Below are positions 4,705-11,043 of a DNA stretch of 20,949 bases, piece after piece. Both the position numbers and the translations under genes were made by a program. Below the pieces are notes generated by a model. It did no database searches. It was not told where the DNA came from and saw only the letters and a list, made by a program, of their open reading frames with translations. Source of the stretch: UBA525 sp964589765 (GTDB lineage: Archaea > Nanobdellota > Nanobdellia > Woesearchaeales > UBA525). The first letter of the stretch is position 1. Every line of letters starts with the position of its first letter. The stretch is from positions 1-20,949 of the forward strand of contig CAZPUM010000022.1 of the NCBI GenBank assembly GCA_964589765.1, in the 5' to 3' direction.

Positions 4705-6461
4705 TGGTTTCTACCCCGTTGTGCTTCATATAAATCAGTAACTTCCTCGGTGGTACTAATCTCATCAGGACGCCTGTCAGGTCTTAACCTGACAACTCGA
4801 GGGAATCTCAGGGCGAATCCTGAAGAATAACTGGGGCTTTTCTGAATCTCCTCGAATTTGACTTCAATAACGATTCTGGGCTTTGTTTGGACCTCTCTAC
4901 CTTCCTCTGAATATATGTGGGGCTTCAGAAGATTAGTTATCTCTTCAAATGTTACGCCTCCTTCTTGCTCGAGTTCCTTCAAGCCTGTGCCCACTTTTCC
5001 AATGGTTACAGGTTCGCTCTCTTCTGTCTGGCAGGCCACTGTAAAGCTTGTGAGCCATCCTGAACGCTTTCCTTTGCCCCATTCGGCCCCGACAACCACC
5101 AAATCCAGAGTATCCAGCGTGGGCTTCAGTTTAACCCACGTACCTACTCTGCTTCCTGGCTGGTACTTTGCATCCAGCTTTTTGAACATCAGGCCCTCAA
5201 ACCCTCTTTCCAGAGCATCTTTGTAGTAAACCTCAATCTCTGAATCATCAGAAGTGATTTTGATGTCTGAAGGCTTGATGACGAGTGGCTTGTTAGGCAC
5301 AGTCTTCTCAAGAATTGTTCTCCTCTCTGTGAAGGGGGACTCATAAACATCCTTGTCACCAACTCTCAGAATGTCGAATACGCAAATCTCAACGGGCAGT
5401 TCCTCTGCCAATCGCTCTATCTCGTACTTCCTGCGGATTCTCTGGCTGATATGTTGGAAAGCGGTGTGTCTCTTTGTGTTTTTATCATATCCGACAGCCT
5501 CTCCGTCCAGAATACAGTCCTCTTTCAGGTTATCTTTGACCGCCTTAACCACGTCAGGAAATTGGAACGTAACATCTTCCAGCCGTCTTGTGAAAAGCTT
5601 GACTTCGCCCCCATTTTTATGTATCTGTATCCTGAAACCGTCGTATTTGTACTCGACAGCTGCAGGTTTGCCTACTCGCTTGAAGGCATCTGCAATATCC
5701 AAAGAACGCTGGGCAAGCATCACTCTTAGAGGTTTTCCGGGCACTAGCCTTATCTTTTCAAGACCTGCTATCCCGGAATGTCTGGCTGTGACTGCCACCA
5801 GTGCGGAGTTGTTAGAGCGGTCAATCGCGTCCTGAACGGCCTTCTGCCACTCCGCAATTAATTCGCTGTCACCCGTCCATCTGTTGCTGATAGCATCATA
5901 AGACATCTCCTCGTGGTCCATGACGCTGCGCCACACTATCGCGTCTCGAATGGTCCCCGCAGCGATTCCTATCCTTAAATCCTCGAGGATAATTCTTACC
6001 AAAAATCTTGCCTCCGTGGACTCTGCGCTTGTCAGAAGGCTTGCTATTGTCTTAAGTTTCCTGTCCACGGAGCCGTGCCCCTCGATAGAGGGCAGTTTTC
6101 TCAAGGTCCTGATGACCTCGTCCACAGTCAGATCCTGGTTCAGCAATGTTGACTGTGTTTTTTTCTGAACCAGTTCCGCAGCGACCTTTCCTAGGTCGCC
6201 TAGTTTCTTGAACCTTGAGATGACCTCTTCTGTTGTCTTGCCTGTGGCTGTTGTTATGGCCTTGATGGCCAGTTTCTCAGAGATTCCTAAAGTGGTTCTG
6301 TCCCACTCAGGATAGAGTTTACCTCTGAGCAAGAGCATTACTGACTCCATATCTCTATCAGGGGTACTTTTCAGAAGTTCTGCTAAGATTGAGGTTTTCT
6401 CAAGTCTTTTTGAGGTAGAATCTATTTTTTCGAAGGCACTGCATAGAACTTTGAAATCCAT
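4701..6461 (-). CDS. lig: ATP-dependent DNA ligase
   Basis: This replicative and repair ligase seals nicks using ATP. At 586 residues it has the usual archaeal length. The N-terminal DNA-binding domain covers about 1-240. The adenylation domain has motif I YKYDGFR (271-277, Lys272 carrying AMP), motif III with LDGEAVGY (318-325), motif IV EGLMFKKL (422-429) and motif V WVKLKP (442-447). The OB domain ends in motif VI RFPRVVRLRPDR (552-563). The ATG at 6461 is preceded by TTAGGAG about 20 bases upstream. The gene lies 31 bases after the arginase-fold gene and probably shares its transcript. The stop overlaps the next start. Confidence 0.96.
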   Translation of the reverse strand: MDFKVLCSAFEKIDSTSKRLEKTSILAELLKSTPDRDMESVMLLLRGKLYPEWDRTTLGISEKLAIKAITTATGKTTEEVISRFKKLGDLGKVAAELVQKKTQSTLLNQDLTVDEVIRTLRKLPSIEGHGSVDRKLKTIASLLTSAESTEARFLVRIILEDLRIGIAAGTIRDAIVWRSVMDHEEMSYDAISNRWTGDSELIAEWQKAVQDAIDRSNNSALVAVTARHSGIAGLEKIRLVPGKPLRVMLAQRSLDIADAFKRVGKPAAVEYKYDGFRIQIHKNGGEVKLFTRRLEDVTFQFPDVVKAVKDNLKEDCILDGEAVGYDKNTKRHTAFQHISQRIRRKYEIERLAEELPVEICVFDILRVGDKDVYESPFTERRTILEKTVPNKPLVIKPSDIKITSDDSEIEVYYKDALERGFEGLMFKKLDAKYQPGSRVGTWVKLKPTLDTLDLVVVGAEWGKGKRSGWLTSFTVACQTEESEPVTIGKVGTGLKELEQEGGVTFEEITNLLKPHIYSEEGREVQTKPRIVIEVKFEEIQKSPSYSSGFALRFPRVVRLRPDRRPDEISTTEEVTDLYEAQRGRNQ

Positions 6462-6492
6462 GGTGTAAGCTAAATGTTGCTCCTAATTAAGA

Positions 6493-7287
6493 TTACCTTT
6501 GAATAGTCTCAATCAGGGTTCCGTAAGTTTTCAATCCTTCCCTGTCTGCTGGGGAGGATAAGTCGTCTGTTTCTGGGTTGAACCCTACTATGTCTGCTAG
6601 TTCGATTTCTGCAAGGGCTTTCAATTCTTCAATAAATTCAACTATGTCATTAAGATGTGGTGCGGTTGTTTGGTTGTTTCTCCAACCAGTCCTTACAAAC
6701 TCTGCTTGCCAAATCGCATCCACGTCGATTGTCAGATGGATTGGTCCGTCGTGCCTTGCGGGTAGAGCTTGAGCAGGAGTCATCATGTCGAAGCTCGTGG
6801 GGGTATCTCTCATTGGTGTGTCTGTCATATAGCTTACTTGCTCAATCTGTACAATCTCTGACAAGCCCATGATTGCAAATCCTGATATTAATTCTTCGTT
6901 GTATGCTCTTATCATGTGGCTTTCGTACAGAATCCGCTCTTTCTTTGAACGTGGCACTTTTGCCTTTGCTTCTTGGTAAAGGTGTTGTATGTGTTTAAAG
7001 TCGTATGGAGGGTATTCTTCCGGGTTGGGACTTCCGAAATCAGCATGTCCATCGATTGAGATTTTAAAGAAGGGTGTTCCTGTGAAGGCCTTCTTGGTCA
7101 TGTGGTATGAGTCTCCATGGAAGACTCCGTGGGTCGAAACCATCAGTGTTCCTTTCTGAACTCTGTCCATCTCGTGGATGTTGCCTTCTGCCTGGTATCC
7201 TAGTGCTCCAAGAATCTGTTCAGCGCACGGTTTGTGGTTTCCTGTGATTATCACTTTTGGCTTGATTTTTATATCATTTAAATACAT
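6493..7287 (-). CDS. Arginase/ureohydrolase-fold protein
   Basis: This 264-residue protein shows the metal-binding pattern of the arginase-agmatinase-formiminoglutamase fold. Residues HGDSYH (57-62) sit where GGDHS is expected. IDGHADFG (78-85) gives the Asp-x-His-x-Asp ligands, and LTIDVDAIW (185-193) gives the Asp-x-Asp ligands. DIVGFNPETDD (232-242) matches the late strand with the conserved Asn-Pro. The Asp-Pro that usually follows Asp-x-Asp in true arginases and agmatinases is replaced (AIWQAE), so the substrate is uncertain. The N-terminal domain has PKVIITGNHKPC. It is the first gene of a probable operon with DNA ligase. It is transcribed away from 7358, and the two share a 70-base divergent promoter region. 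Confidence 0.7.
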   Translation of the reverse strand: MYLNDIKIKPKVIITGNHKPCAEQILGALGYQAEGNIHEMDRVQKGTLMVSTHGVFHGDSYHMTKKAFTGTPFFKISIDGHADFGSPNPEEYPPYDFKHIQHLYQEAKAKVPRSKKERILYESHMIRAYNEELISGFAIMGLSEIVQIEQVSYMTDTPMRDTPTSFDMMTPAQALPARHDGPIHLTIDVDAIWQAEFVRTGWRNNQTTAPHLNDIVEFIEELKALAEIELADIVGFNPETDDLSSPADREGLKTYGTLIETIQR

Positions 7288-7299
7288 ATCGCTATTTAA

Positions 7300-7336
7300 T
7301 CACTTTTAAGTAGTTACAAACAGAAAGGTTTATAAG
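7300..7336 (+). promoter_or_regulatory. Promoter with 15-base upstream element (copy 1 of 2)
   Basis: TCACTTTTAAGTAGT (7300-7314) lies 14 bases before TTTATAA (7329-7335), which in turn predicts initiation at the ATG at 7358. The same element, spacing and TATA occur at 9278-9313. Because TTATAA is symmetrical, this box may also serve the divergent gene at 7287, giving it a leader of about 20 bases. Confidence 0.7.
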
Positions 7337-7357
7337 TCTGAAAACCAAAAAAAAGGC

Positions 7358-7615
7358 ATGACGGGGCAGAAACCGCATTCATTGGAGCACACTGCCTTGA
7401 TAGCCTCTAAAGGGGTTGTCTGGCACTACACTTGTAACGCGCCGAGTCAGGAAGTACTCGATGATAATGGCATAGAGGCTATTGGTGCTTCTTATGGTGC
7501 TGACCCTAGAGAGGTCTTGTTAATCCTTGTTAATGTGTATGAACAACACGGGTACGCTGTTAGAAAATCTGACCTGACGATAACCAGCGAACAGCTCTTG
7601 AGGAGACTAAGATGA
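7358..7615 (+). CDS. Unknown small protein, 85 residues
   Basis: No family was recognised. The N-terminal half (SLEHTALIASKGVVWHYTC) and middle (GIEAIGASYGADPREVLLILVNVYEQHGYAV) look like a small mixed or helical domain. The C-terminus is basic (EQLLRRLR). The gene starts at the predicted transcription start and ends in ATGA overlap with the hydrolase gene at 7612, so both are co-translated from the first of the twin promoters. A DNA- or protein-binding accessory role is possible but unsupported. Confidence 0.7.
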   Translation: MTGQKPHSLEHTALIASKGVVWHYTCNAPSQEVLDDNGIEAIGASYGADPREVLLILVNVYEQHGYAVRKSDLTITSEQLLRRLR

Positions 7616-8187
7616 ACAAGCACGTTCTAGTTATTGATGAGCAGGAGTTTTACTATGACTGGGTCCGGCAGAGGGAGGTCTATGGAGGTCCTTTTACGGA
7701 TATAAAAGAGGCCGAAGCTCACTTGGAAGAGGTTGCAAGGGTTGTTGTATCAGCACGCGAAAACAGTGTGCCAATAACATTTGTTGAGATTCCTGGTTGT
7801 GGAAGTACCATTCCTGTTTTAGTGGGTGACCTCCCTTATGTTAGGTTCATAAAGAAAAATCGTGGTCAGATGAATGCTTTTGAAGGGGGGAAATTTATTA
7901 ATTCGGATAACGGAAAAGATAGAACCCTTTTTGGGCGCATAGGAGAGTATTCTCCTGGTGAAGTTTTTTTGGCAGGTCTGTACAAAGGAGCTTGTGTCTT
8001 GGAGACTGCCAGAATTATTTCAAGACTTCCAGGTGTTCAGATTGTTACTTCGCCCAGTCTTCTTTTGGAAGGGATTGAAGGACGCAAGGAATCGGTTGAT
8101 ATGTTCTATCAAGATTTCACTAACTACTTGCCATCTACTGATGACGTGATAGAAAGAATGACCACTGGACACGCACGGTCAGAATAG
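7612..8187 (+). CDS. Isochorismatase-like cysteine hydrolase
   Basis: This 191-residue protein fits the isochorismatase/nicotinamidase fold. The first strand HVLVIDEQ carries Asp9 (usual catalytic Asp). RFIKKNRGQMNAF (78-90) supplies a Lys at the expected position. FLAGLYKGACVLETA (119-133) matches the GxxxxxCVxxTA motif with Cys128 as nucleophile, followed by the strand VQIVTSPSLLLEG. The canonical His/Asp metal site of nicotinamidases is not evident, so the substrate is unknown. It overlaps the previous gene by 4 bases and ends 31 bases before orc1/cdc6. Its last codons contain a CCACTGGAC sequence matching the ORB-like repeats found downstream. Confidence 0.65.
   Translation: MNKHVLVIDEQEFYYDWVRQREVYGGPFTDIKEAEAHLEEVARVVVSARENSVPITFVEIPGCGSTIPVLVGDLPYVRFIKKNRGQMNAFEGGKFINSDNGKDRTLFGRIGEYSPGEVFLAGLYKGACVLETARIISRLPGVQIVTSPSLLLEGIEGRKESVDMFYQDFTNYLPSTDDVIERMTTGHARSE
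8162..8170 (-). promoter_or_regulatory. ORB-like site upstream of orc1/cdc6
   Basis: The minus strand reads GTCCAGTGG, containing TCCAGTGG, the core of archaeal origin recognition boxes. It lies about 18 bases before the orc1/cdc6 TATA box, inside the end of the preceding gene. Identical 9-mers occur at 9675 and 9704. It may be an autoregulatory Cdc6 site or chance within coding sequence. Confidence 0.4.
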
Positions 8188-8196
8188 TTTAATAAA
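8188..8196 (+). promoter_or_regulatory. TATA box of orc1/cdc6
   Basis: TTTAATAAA is centred about 27 bases before the ATG at 8219, giving a leaderless transcript. Read-through from the upstream genes is also possible. Confidence 0.6.
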
Positions 8197-8218
8197 CGGT
8201 TAACTAATCAGTCCTTTT

Positions 8219-9277
8219 ATGGGCTTATTTGATGACGTGCTCCGGGGCGGAGAATCGCTGATAAAAAACGAGGCGGCTCTAGATTATGAGTTCCTTCCGA
8301 AGATTCTTCCATTCAGAGAAGGTGAACAACGCTACTTGGCGGAATGTATCAAACCATTGTTCAGACAGAGAAATGGGAGAAATGTGCTGATTCATGGAGC
8401 TCCAGGTATTGGCAAGACTGCTGCAACGAGGGCTGTTTTAAGAGACCTTGAAGAACAGACTGACGAGATTCATGTTGTTTACATCAACTGCTGGCGTCAG
8501 AACACTTCTTACAAAATTCTATTGGAGGTGTGCGACCAGCTAGGTTACAAGTTTACACAGAATAAGAATGGTACTGAACTGATGAAAGTTATCCAGTCGA
8601 TATGTAACAAGTCCTCTTGTGTGTTTGTTTTTGACGAGGTTGACAAAGTCGAGGATTTTGACTTTCTCTACAACATCCTTGAGGATGTGTTCTACAAATC
8701 TGTCTTCCTAATCACAAACTACAAGTCCTGGCTTATGGAGCTCGATGAGAGGATTAAATCCCGTCTTGTTCCTGAGCTCGTTGAGTTCAAGCAGTACTCT
8801 GATAAAGAAACAACTGAGATTCTCAGACAGAGGCTGGAGTATGCATTCCCTGAGGGTGTTGTCCAGGAGGATGCCTTCCAGATTGTGGCCAAAAAAACAG
8901 CGGACATGAAGGACATCCGTTCGGGTCTTTTTTTGATGAAAAACGCGGCTCTTGAAGCCGAGTCGAAAGCTGGCAAGAAAATACAAGCTATTCATGTCAA
9001 AACAGCACTTGCGAGAATGGATGACTTTTTCACAAAGCACAAGGAAGAGCTGGAAGATGACGTCCAGAAAATCCTGGACATCGTCCAGAATAACTCTGGA
9101 AAGAAAATTGGCGAACTGTTTAGGATGTACCAGAACGAGGGCGGACAGGTCAGTTACAAGACTTTCCAGAGAAAGATTGCCCGGCTTGAGCAGAACAGGT
9201 TTGTCTCAACAGAAAAATCCGGCGGTGGTGTTGGTGGAAACACTACGATAGTCAATAAAAGAATATCTGATTATTAG
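8219..9277 (+). CDS. cdc6: Orc1/Cdc6-family replication initiator (AAA+ ATPase)
   Basis: This 352-residue protein binds replication origins and loads the MCM helicase. The N-terminal motif YEFLPKILPFREGEQ (about 23-37) is typical of Orc1/Cdc6. Walker A is GAPGIGKT (60-67), followed by the strand VVYINCWRQNTSYKI. Walker B is VFVFDEVDK (135-143). Sensor 1 is ITN (165-167), and LDERIKSRL (175-183) is the conserved region after it. The C-terminal 75 residues form a winged helix (GKKIGELFRMYQNEGG, then FQRKIARLEQNRFV) for origin DNA binding. The length is slightly short for the family but complete. Its location beside clustered CCAGTGG sites supports an origin-linked role. The gene is probably expressed both from its own TATA box and from the upstream operon. 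Confidence 0.92.
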   Translation: MGLFDDVLRGGESLIKNEAALDYEFLPKILPFREGEQRYLAECIKPLFRQRNGRNVLIHGAPGIGKTAATRAVLRDLEEQTDEIHVVYINCWRQNTSYKILLEVCDQLGYKFTQNKNGTELMKVIQSICNKSSCVFVFDEVDKVEDFDFLYNILEDVFYKSVFLITNYKSWLMELDERIKSRLVPELVEFKQYSDKETTEILRQRLEYAFPEGVVQEDAFQIVAKKTADMKDIRSGLFLMKNAALEAESKAGKKIQAIHVKTALARMDDFFTKHKEELEDDVQKILDIVQNNSGKKIGELFRMYQNEGGQVSYKTFQRKIARLEQNRFVSTEKSGGGVGGNTTIVNKRISDY

Positions 9278-9314
9278 TCACTTTTAAGTAGTAATAAATA
9301 AAAAGATTTATAAA
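9278..9314 (+). promoter_or_regulatory. Promoter with 15-base upstream element (copy 2 of 2)
   Basis: TCACTTTTAAGTAGT (9278-9292) lies 14 bases before TTTATAA (9307-9313). It begins exactly 58 bases before the ATG at 9336, the same distance as in the copy upstream of 7358. Several intervening A positions and the AAAG before the TATA box are also conserved. Confidence 0.75.
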
Positions 9315-9335
9315 GGTGGGAGTTCTAAAACAGGT

Positions 9336-9674
9336 ATGGAAGATGTCAGTGAAACCAAGAGTTCCTCCAGAAACGACCTTGTTGACGATATACTAAAGTA
9401 TGTGTCTGAAAAAGGGATTGGCTCCACTTTCATCAAGCACGAAGAATGTGTTGGTAGCCACTGGGAATACAGGTTCTCTTTCAAAACAGAAAAAGAGTTG
9501 TTGATTGAGGAGAATTGGGTTGAGGTTCCAAACGCGCTACCCATAGTTCCTTCCAGACTAAATTATGTTCTGATTAAGCGCGACAAGAATTGGGTTCATG
9601 CGTGGGCTAACAATGAGCCCGTTGAAGAGCGTCTGAATGCCGCAGAGGCGAGACTTTACGGTCTAAACGAGTAA
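9336..9674 (+). CDS. Unknown protein, 112 residues
   Basis: No family was recognised. After a Ser-rich, acidic start, residues 13-26 look helical (NDLVDDILKYVSEKG). The middle (EECVGSHWEYRFSFKTEKELLI) and VLIKRDKNWVHAWANNEP look like beta strands rich in Trp. The C-terminus is a helix with Glu, Ala and Arg (VEERLNAAEARLYGL). The protein appears soluble. It is transcribed as a leaderless mRNA from the second twin promoter and ends just before the ORB-like cluster. A T6 run right after the stop (9685-9690) is a likely terminator. Confidence 0.7.
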   Translation: MEDVSETKSSSRNDLVDDILKYVSEKGIGSTFIKHEECVGSHWEYRFSFKTEKELLIEENWVEVPNALPIVPSRLNYVLIKRDKNWVHAWANNEPVEERLNAAEARLYGLNE

Positions 9675-9684
9675 CCACTGGACC

Positions 9685-9690
9685 TTTTTT
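9685..9690 (+). terminator. Poly-T terminator after the 112-residue protein gene
   Basis: A T6 run starts 11 bases after the stop codon, directly next to the first ORB-like site. A U-rich stretch alone is enough for archaeal RNA polymerase termination. Confidence 0.5.
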
Positions 9691-9725
9691 CTCGTGAATA
9701 AACCCACTGGACAAAGTCTCGCCGG

Positions 9726-9769
9726 CTATTTAAACCAACTGGGTAATTTCTAGGTTACACAAGGAGGTG
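9726..9769 (+). promoter_or_regulatory. TATA box and strong ribosome binding site of the small ORF pair
   Basis: CTATTTAAA (9726-9734) predicts a start near 9756. The following AAGGAGGTG (9761-9769) is an almost full Shine-Dalgarno sequence 4 bases before the ATG at 9774. Such a leadered, strongly SD-driven gene is unusual in this largely leaderless neighbourhood. It supports the two short frames being genuinely translated. Confidence 0.6.
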
Positions 9770-9773
9770 TACG

Positions 9774-9938
9774 ATGAACCCCAGTAACCCAACCACACAT
9801 GACATGCAAGTGACAGAACAGTTATTCCTGAACCAGATGAAAAGACTCTCCACCAAAACCAACCACCCAAGGTTGTCTGAGTGCGGGTGGCTTCAAAGTT
9901 TTGACTTACAATTCTCAGACCAGTGGGTGAACATATGA
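9774..9938 (+). CDS. Small protein, 54 residues
   Basis: This frame starts MNPSNPTTHD and ends DLQFSDQWVNI. It has one Cys in a LSECGWLQS segment and no hydrophobic helix. It follows a strong Shine-Dalgarno sequence and overlaps the next short frame by ATGA, an arrangement that strongly suggests translation. No family was recognised. Being inside the candidate origin region, the gene could be a small replication or cell-cycle factor, but nothing in the sequence shows this. Confidence 0.55.
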   Translation: MNPSNPTTHDMQVTEQLFLNQMKRLSTKTNHPRLSECGWLQSFDLQFSDQWVNI

Positions 9939-10033
9939 ACGCCTACACGTACGCAATTGTCAGGGCACTATCAGAACACGGTCTGGCAACTGAACCAGAA
10001 CTACATGATATCAGAACCTTGCTTGAGATTTAG
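9935..10033 (+). CDS. Small protein, 32 residues
   Basis: The ATG at 9935 overlaps the TGA of the 54-residue frame, so it would be translated by coupling. The peptide (MNAYTYAIVRALSEHG through HDIRTLLEI) looks like two short helices. Its stop overlaps, by 4 bases, the stop of the converging acidic-protein gene. No family was recognised, and shortness makes this tentative. Confidence 0.45.
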   Translation: MNAYTYAIVRALSEHGLATEPELHDIRTLLEI

Positions 10034-10467
10034 TCTTTATCCTCATCCATATCGACAATTTCGATATATGGGTCCTCAGAATCATCAACACTAGGCTTCA
10101 CAATCTCAACATCCTCATTAGACTCAGTCTCATGATGCTGACGCAAATCACCCTGGGCTTCAGGGACATGCTTGTAGAGCTCCTCAAGGTCAGACTCTGT
10201 CATACTCTCGCTAGCCAATAGGTCATTGACGGTAGGAGTCTCTTTCTCTGAGTCAGAATCTCCAATCGTGATTTTAAGGCCAGGTATTTCGATTGCAGTA
10301 GAATCTTTGGACTCATTGATTAGATCTTCAGCACTGAACTGAGAAGCTACCATCTCAGCAGTTGTTCCCGAAACACTCCTGTTTTCGAGAGCGTTTCGGA
10401 TAAGTTCCAATGCGTGCTGAAGGTCTTCCTGAGTATCCTCTTTAGTGTCCACAGTGATCTTGACCAT
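10030..10467 (-). CDS. Acidic protein, 145 residues, unknown
   Basis: The N-terminal 45 residues contain a helix-like segment (EDLQHALELIRNALENRS). The rest is very rich in Glu and Asp with Ser and Thr, ending in a strongly acidic tail, and is probably largely disordered. A weak repetition of short (E/D)SDSE-type words is seen but no true repeat. There is no signal peptide or membrane helix. The mRNA should be leaderless (minus-strand TATA 26 bases upstream). The gene diverges from the one at 10538, and its end meets the small ORF pair. The function is unknown; acidic tails of this kind often bind basic partners, which is only inference. Confidence 0.7.
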   Translation of the reverse strand: MVKITVDTKEDTQEDLQHALELIRNALENRSVSGTTAEMVASQFSAEDLINESKDSTAIEIPGLKITIGDSDSEKETPTVNDLLASESMTESDLEELYKHVPEAQGDLRQHHETESNEDVEIVKPSVDDSEDPYIEIVDMDEDKD

Positions 10468-10490
10468 AATTCTATGCCTTTGTCATCGGA

Positions 10491-10516
10491 TATAAATCTT
10501 TAGGTGTGTATTTAAA
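10491..10516. promoter_or_regulatory. Back-to-back TATA boxes for divergent genes
   Basis: GATTTATA on the minus strand (10491-10498) is centred about 27 bases from the ATG at 10467. TATTTAAA on the plus strand (10509-10516) is centred about 26 bases before the ATG at 10538. Both predict leaderless mRNAs, and the close packing means TBP binding could be competitive. Confidence 0.65.
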
Positions 10517-10537
10517 CTGACTCGCAGTCCTAAAACC

Positions 10538-10957
10538 ATGTTGGATGGATATGTTTTACTGGCCGACCTGGACATGCCTTCAAAAAGAGGTCTTAGGACT
10601 GGATTGAATGGAACCAGAGGAGACTATATCTGCCTGATAAGTAAAAATCTTAGGTTGGAAAGCAGAAGAAGAGTGGGCCTTGTAAAATCTGTTATTTTCA
10701 GGGATTACATAAGGAATATGTGTGCAAAAACCGCGATTACGTTGTGGGATAATACTGAAACAGAGACTGGAATATGGACTGTATCTCAGGATGTATTGGA
10801 CTCACTGGTGATTAATGGTGCGCTAATAAATCAAGCAGTGGATAGATTATCAAATTTCACCGCTAGGATTAACAGTTTGCTTCCAAGAACGCACGGGCTA
10901 GAGATAGCATACAGAGATAACTATTATCATGCGGTGAAAGGAAACATCATGCGGTGA
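10538..10957 (+). CDS. Unknown protein, 139 residues, C-terminus altered by a 20-base duplication
   Basis: No family was recognised. The protein opens MLDGYVLLADLDMPSKRG and has alternating hydrophobic stretches (DYICLISKNLRL, VGLVKSVIFRDYI) and a helical later part (LVINGALINQAVDRLSNFTARINSLL). It reads as a soluble alpha/beta domain. The TATA box 26 bases upstream fixes the start. Near the 3' end a perfect 20-base tandem duplication shifts the frame: after HAVKGN the protein ends in IMR. Removing one copy would restore a longer end (YDSIKTVNIID, stop at 10999-11001), giving 147 residues. So the present end may be a recent mutation or an assembly error. Confidence 0.65.
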   Translation: MLDGYVLLADLDMPSKRGLRTGLNGTRGDYICLISKNLRLESRRRVGLVKSVIFRDYIRNMCAKTAITLWDNTETETGIWTVSQDVLDSLVINGALINQAVDRLSNFTARINSLLPRTHGLEIAYRDNYYHAVKGNIMR

Positions 10958-10965
10958 AAGGAAAC
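10926..10965 (+). repeat. Perfect 20-base tandem duplication
   Basis: ATCATGCGGTGAAAGGAAAC occurs at 10926-10945 and again at 10946-10965 with no mismatch or spacer. Because 20 is not a multiple of 3, the second copy brings a premature TGA into frame at 10955-10957. Confidence 0.95.
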
Positions 10966-11016
10966 TATGATTCCATAAAAACTGTTAATATTATTGACTG
11001 ATTACCAAGGGATGTC

Positions 11017-11034
11017 TGTTTTTGAGCGTTTTTT
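11017..11034 (+). terminator. T-rich terminator between converging genes
   Basis: T5 and T6 runs (11019-11023 and 11029-11034) follow the gap after the 10538 gene and lie just before the end of the tatD gene. They are suited to ending plus-strand transcription. Confidence 0.45.
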
Positions 11035-11043
11035 GCCCAGAAA

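Larger units (their letters stand above)
9657..9930. other. Candidate replication origin: cluster of ORB-like sites
   Basis: CCACTGGAC occurs at 9675-9683 and again at 9704-9712, 29 bases on. A degenerate copy, CCAACTGGG, follows at 9734-9742 after another 30 bases. Read on the minus strand these give (G)TCCAGTGG, the core of archaeal origin recognition boxes bound by Orc1/Cdc6. An oppositely oriented ACCAGTGGG lies at 9919-9927. The cluster begins right after the gene following orc1/cdc6. It is known that archaeal origins commonly lie beside orc1/cdc6 and carry inverted ORB sets. There is no obvious AT-rich unwinding element inside the cluster; the AT-rich stretch at 9280-9315 is the nearest. 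The sites also overlap a promoter and two tiny genes, so an operator role is an alternative. Confidence 0.5.

Noticed and set aside
5353..5835. Long antisense frame (160 codons) across the DNA ligase gene
   Set aside because: It lies entirely opposite conserved ligase motifs, and its composition is that of a mirrored coding frame. The same holds for the frame at 13085-13534 opposite the ATPase.
9457..9463. A further CCACTGG inside the 112-residue protein gene, and CCAGTGG at 12067 in the VWA gene
   Set aside because: Seven-base matches are expected by chance a few times in 21 kb. Both encode conserved-looking residues and lack the flanking AC of the clustered copies, so they were not counted as ORB-like sites.
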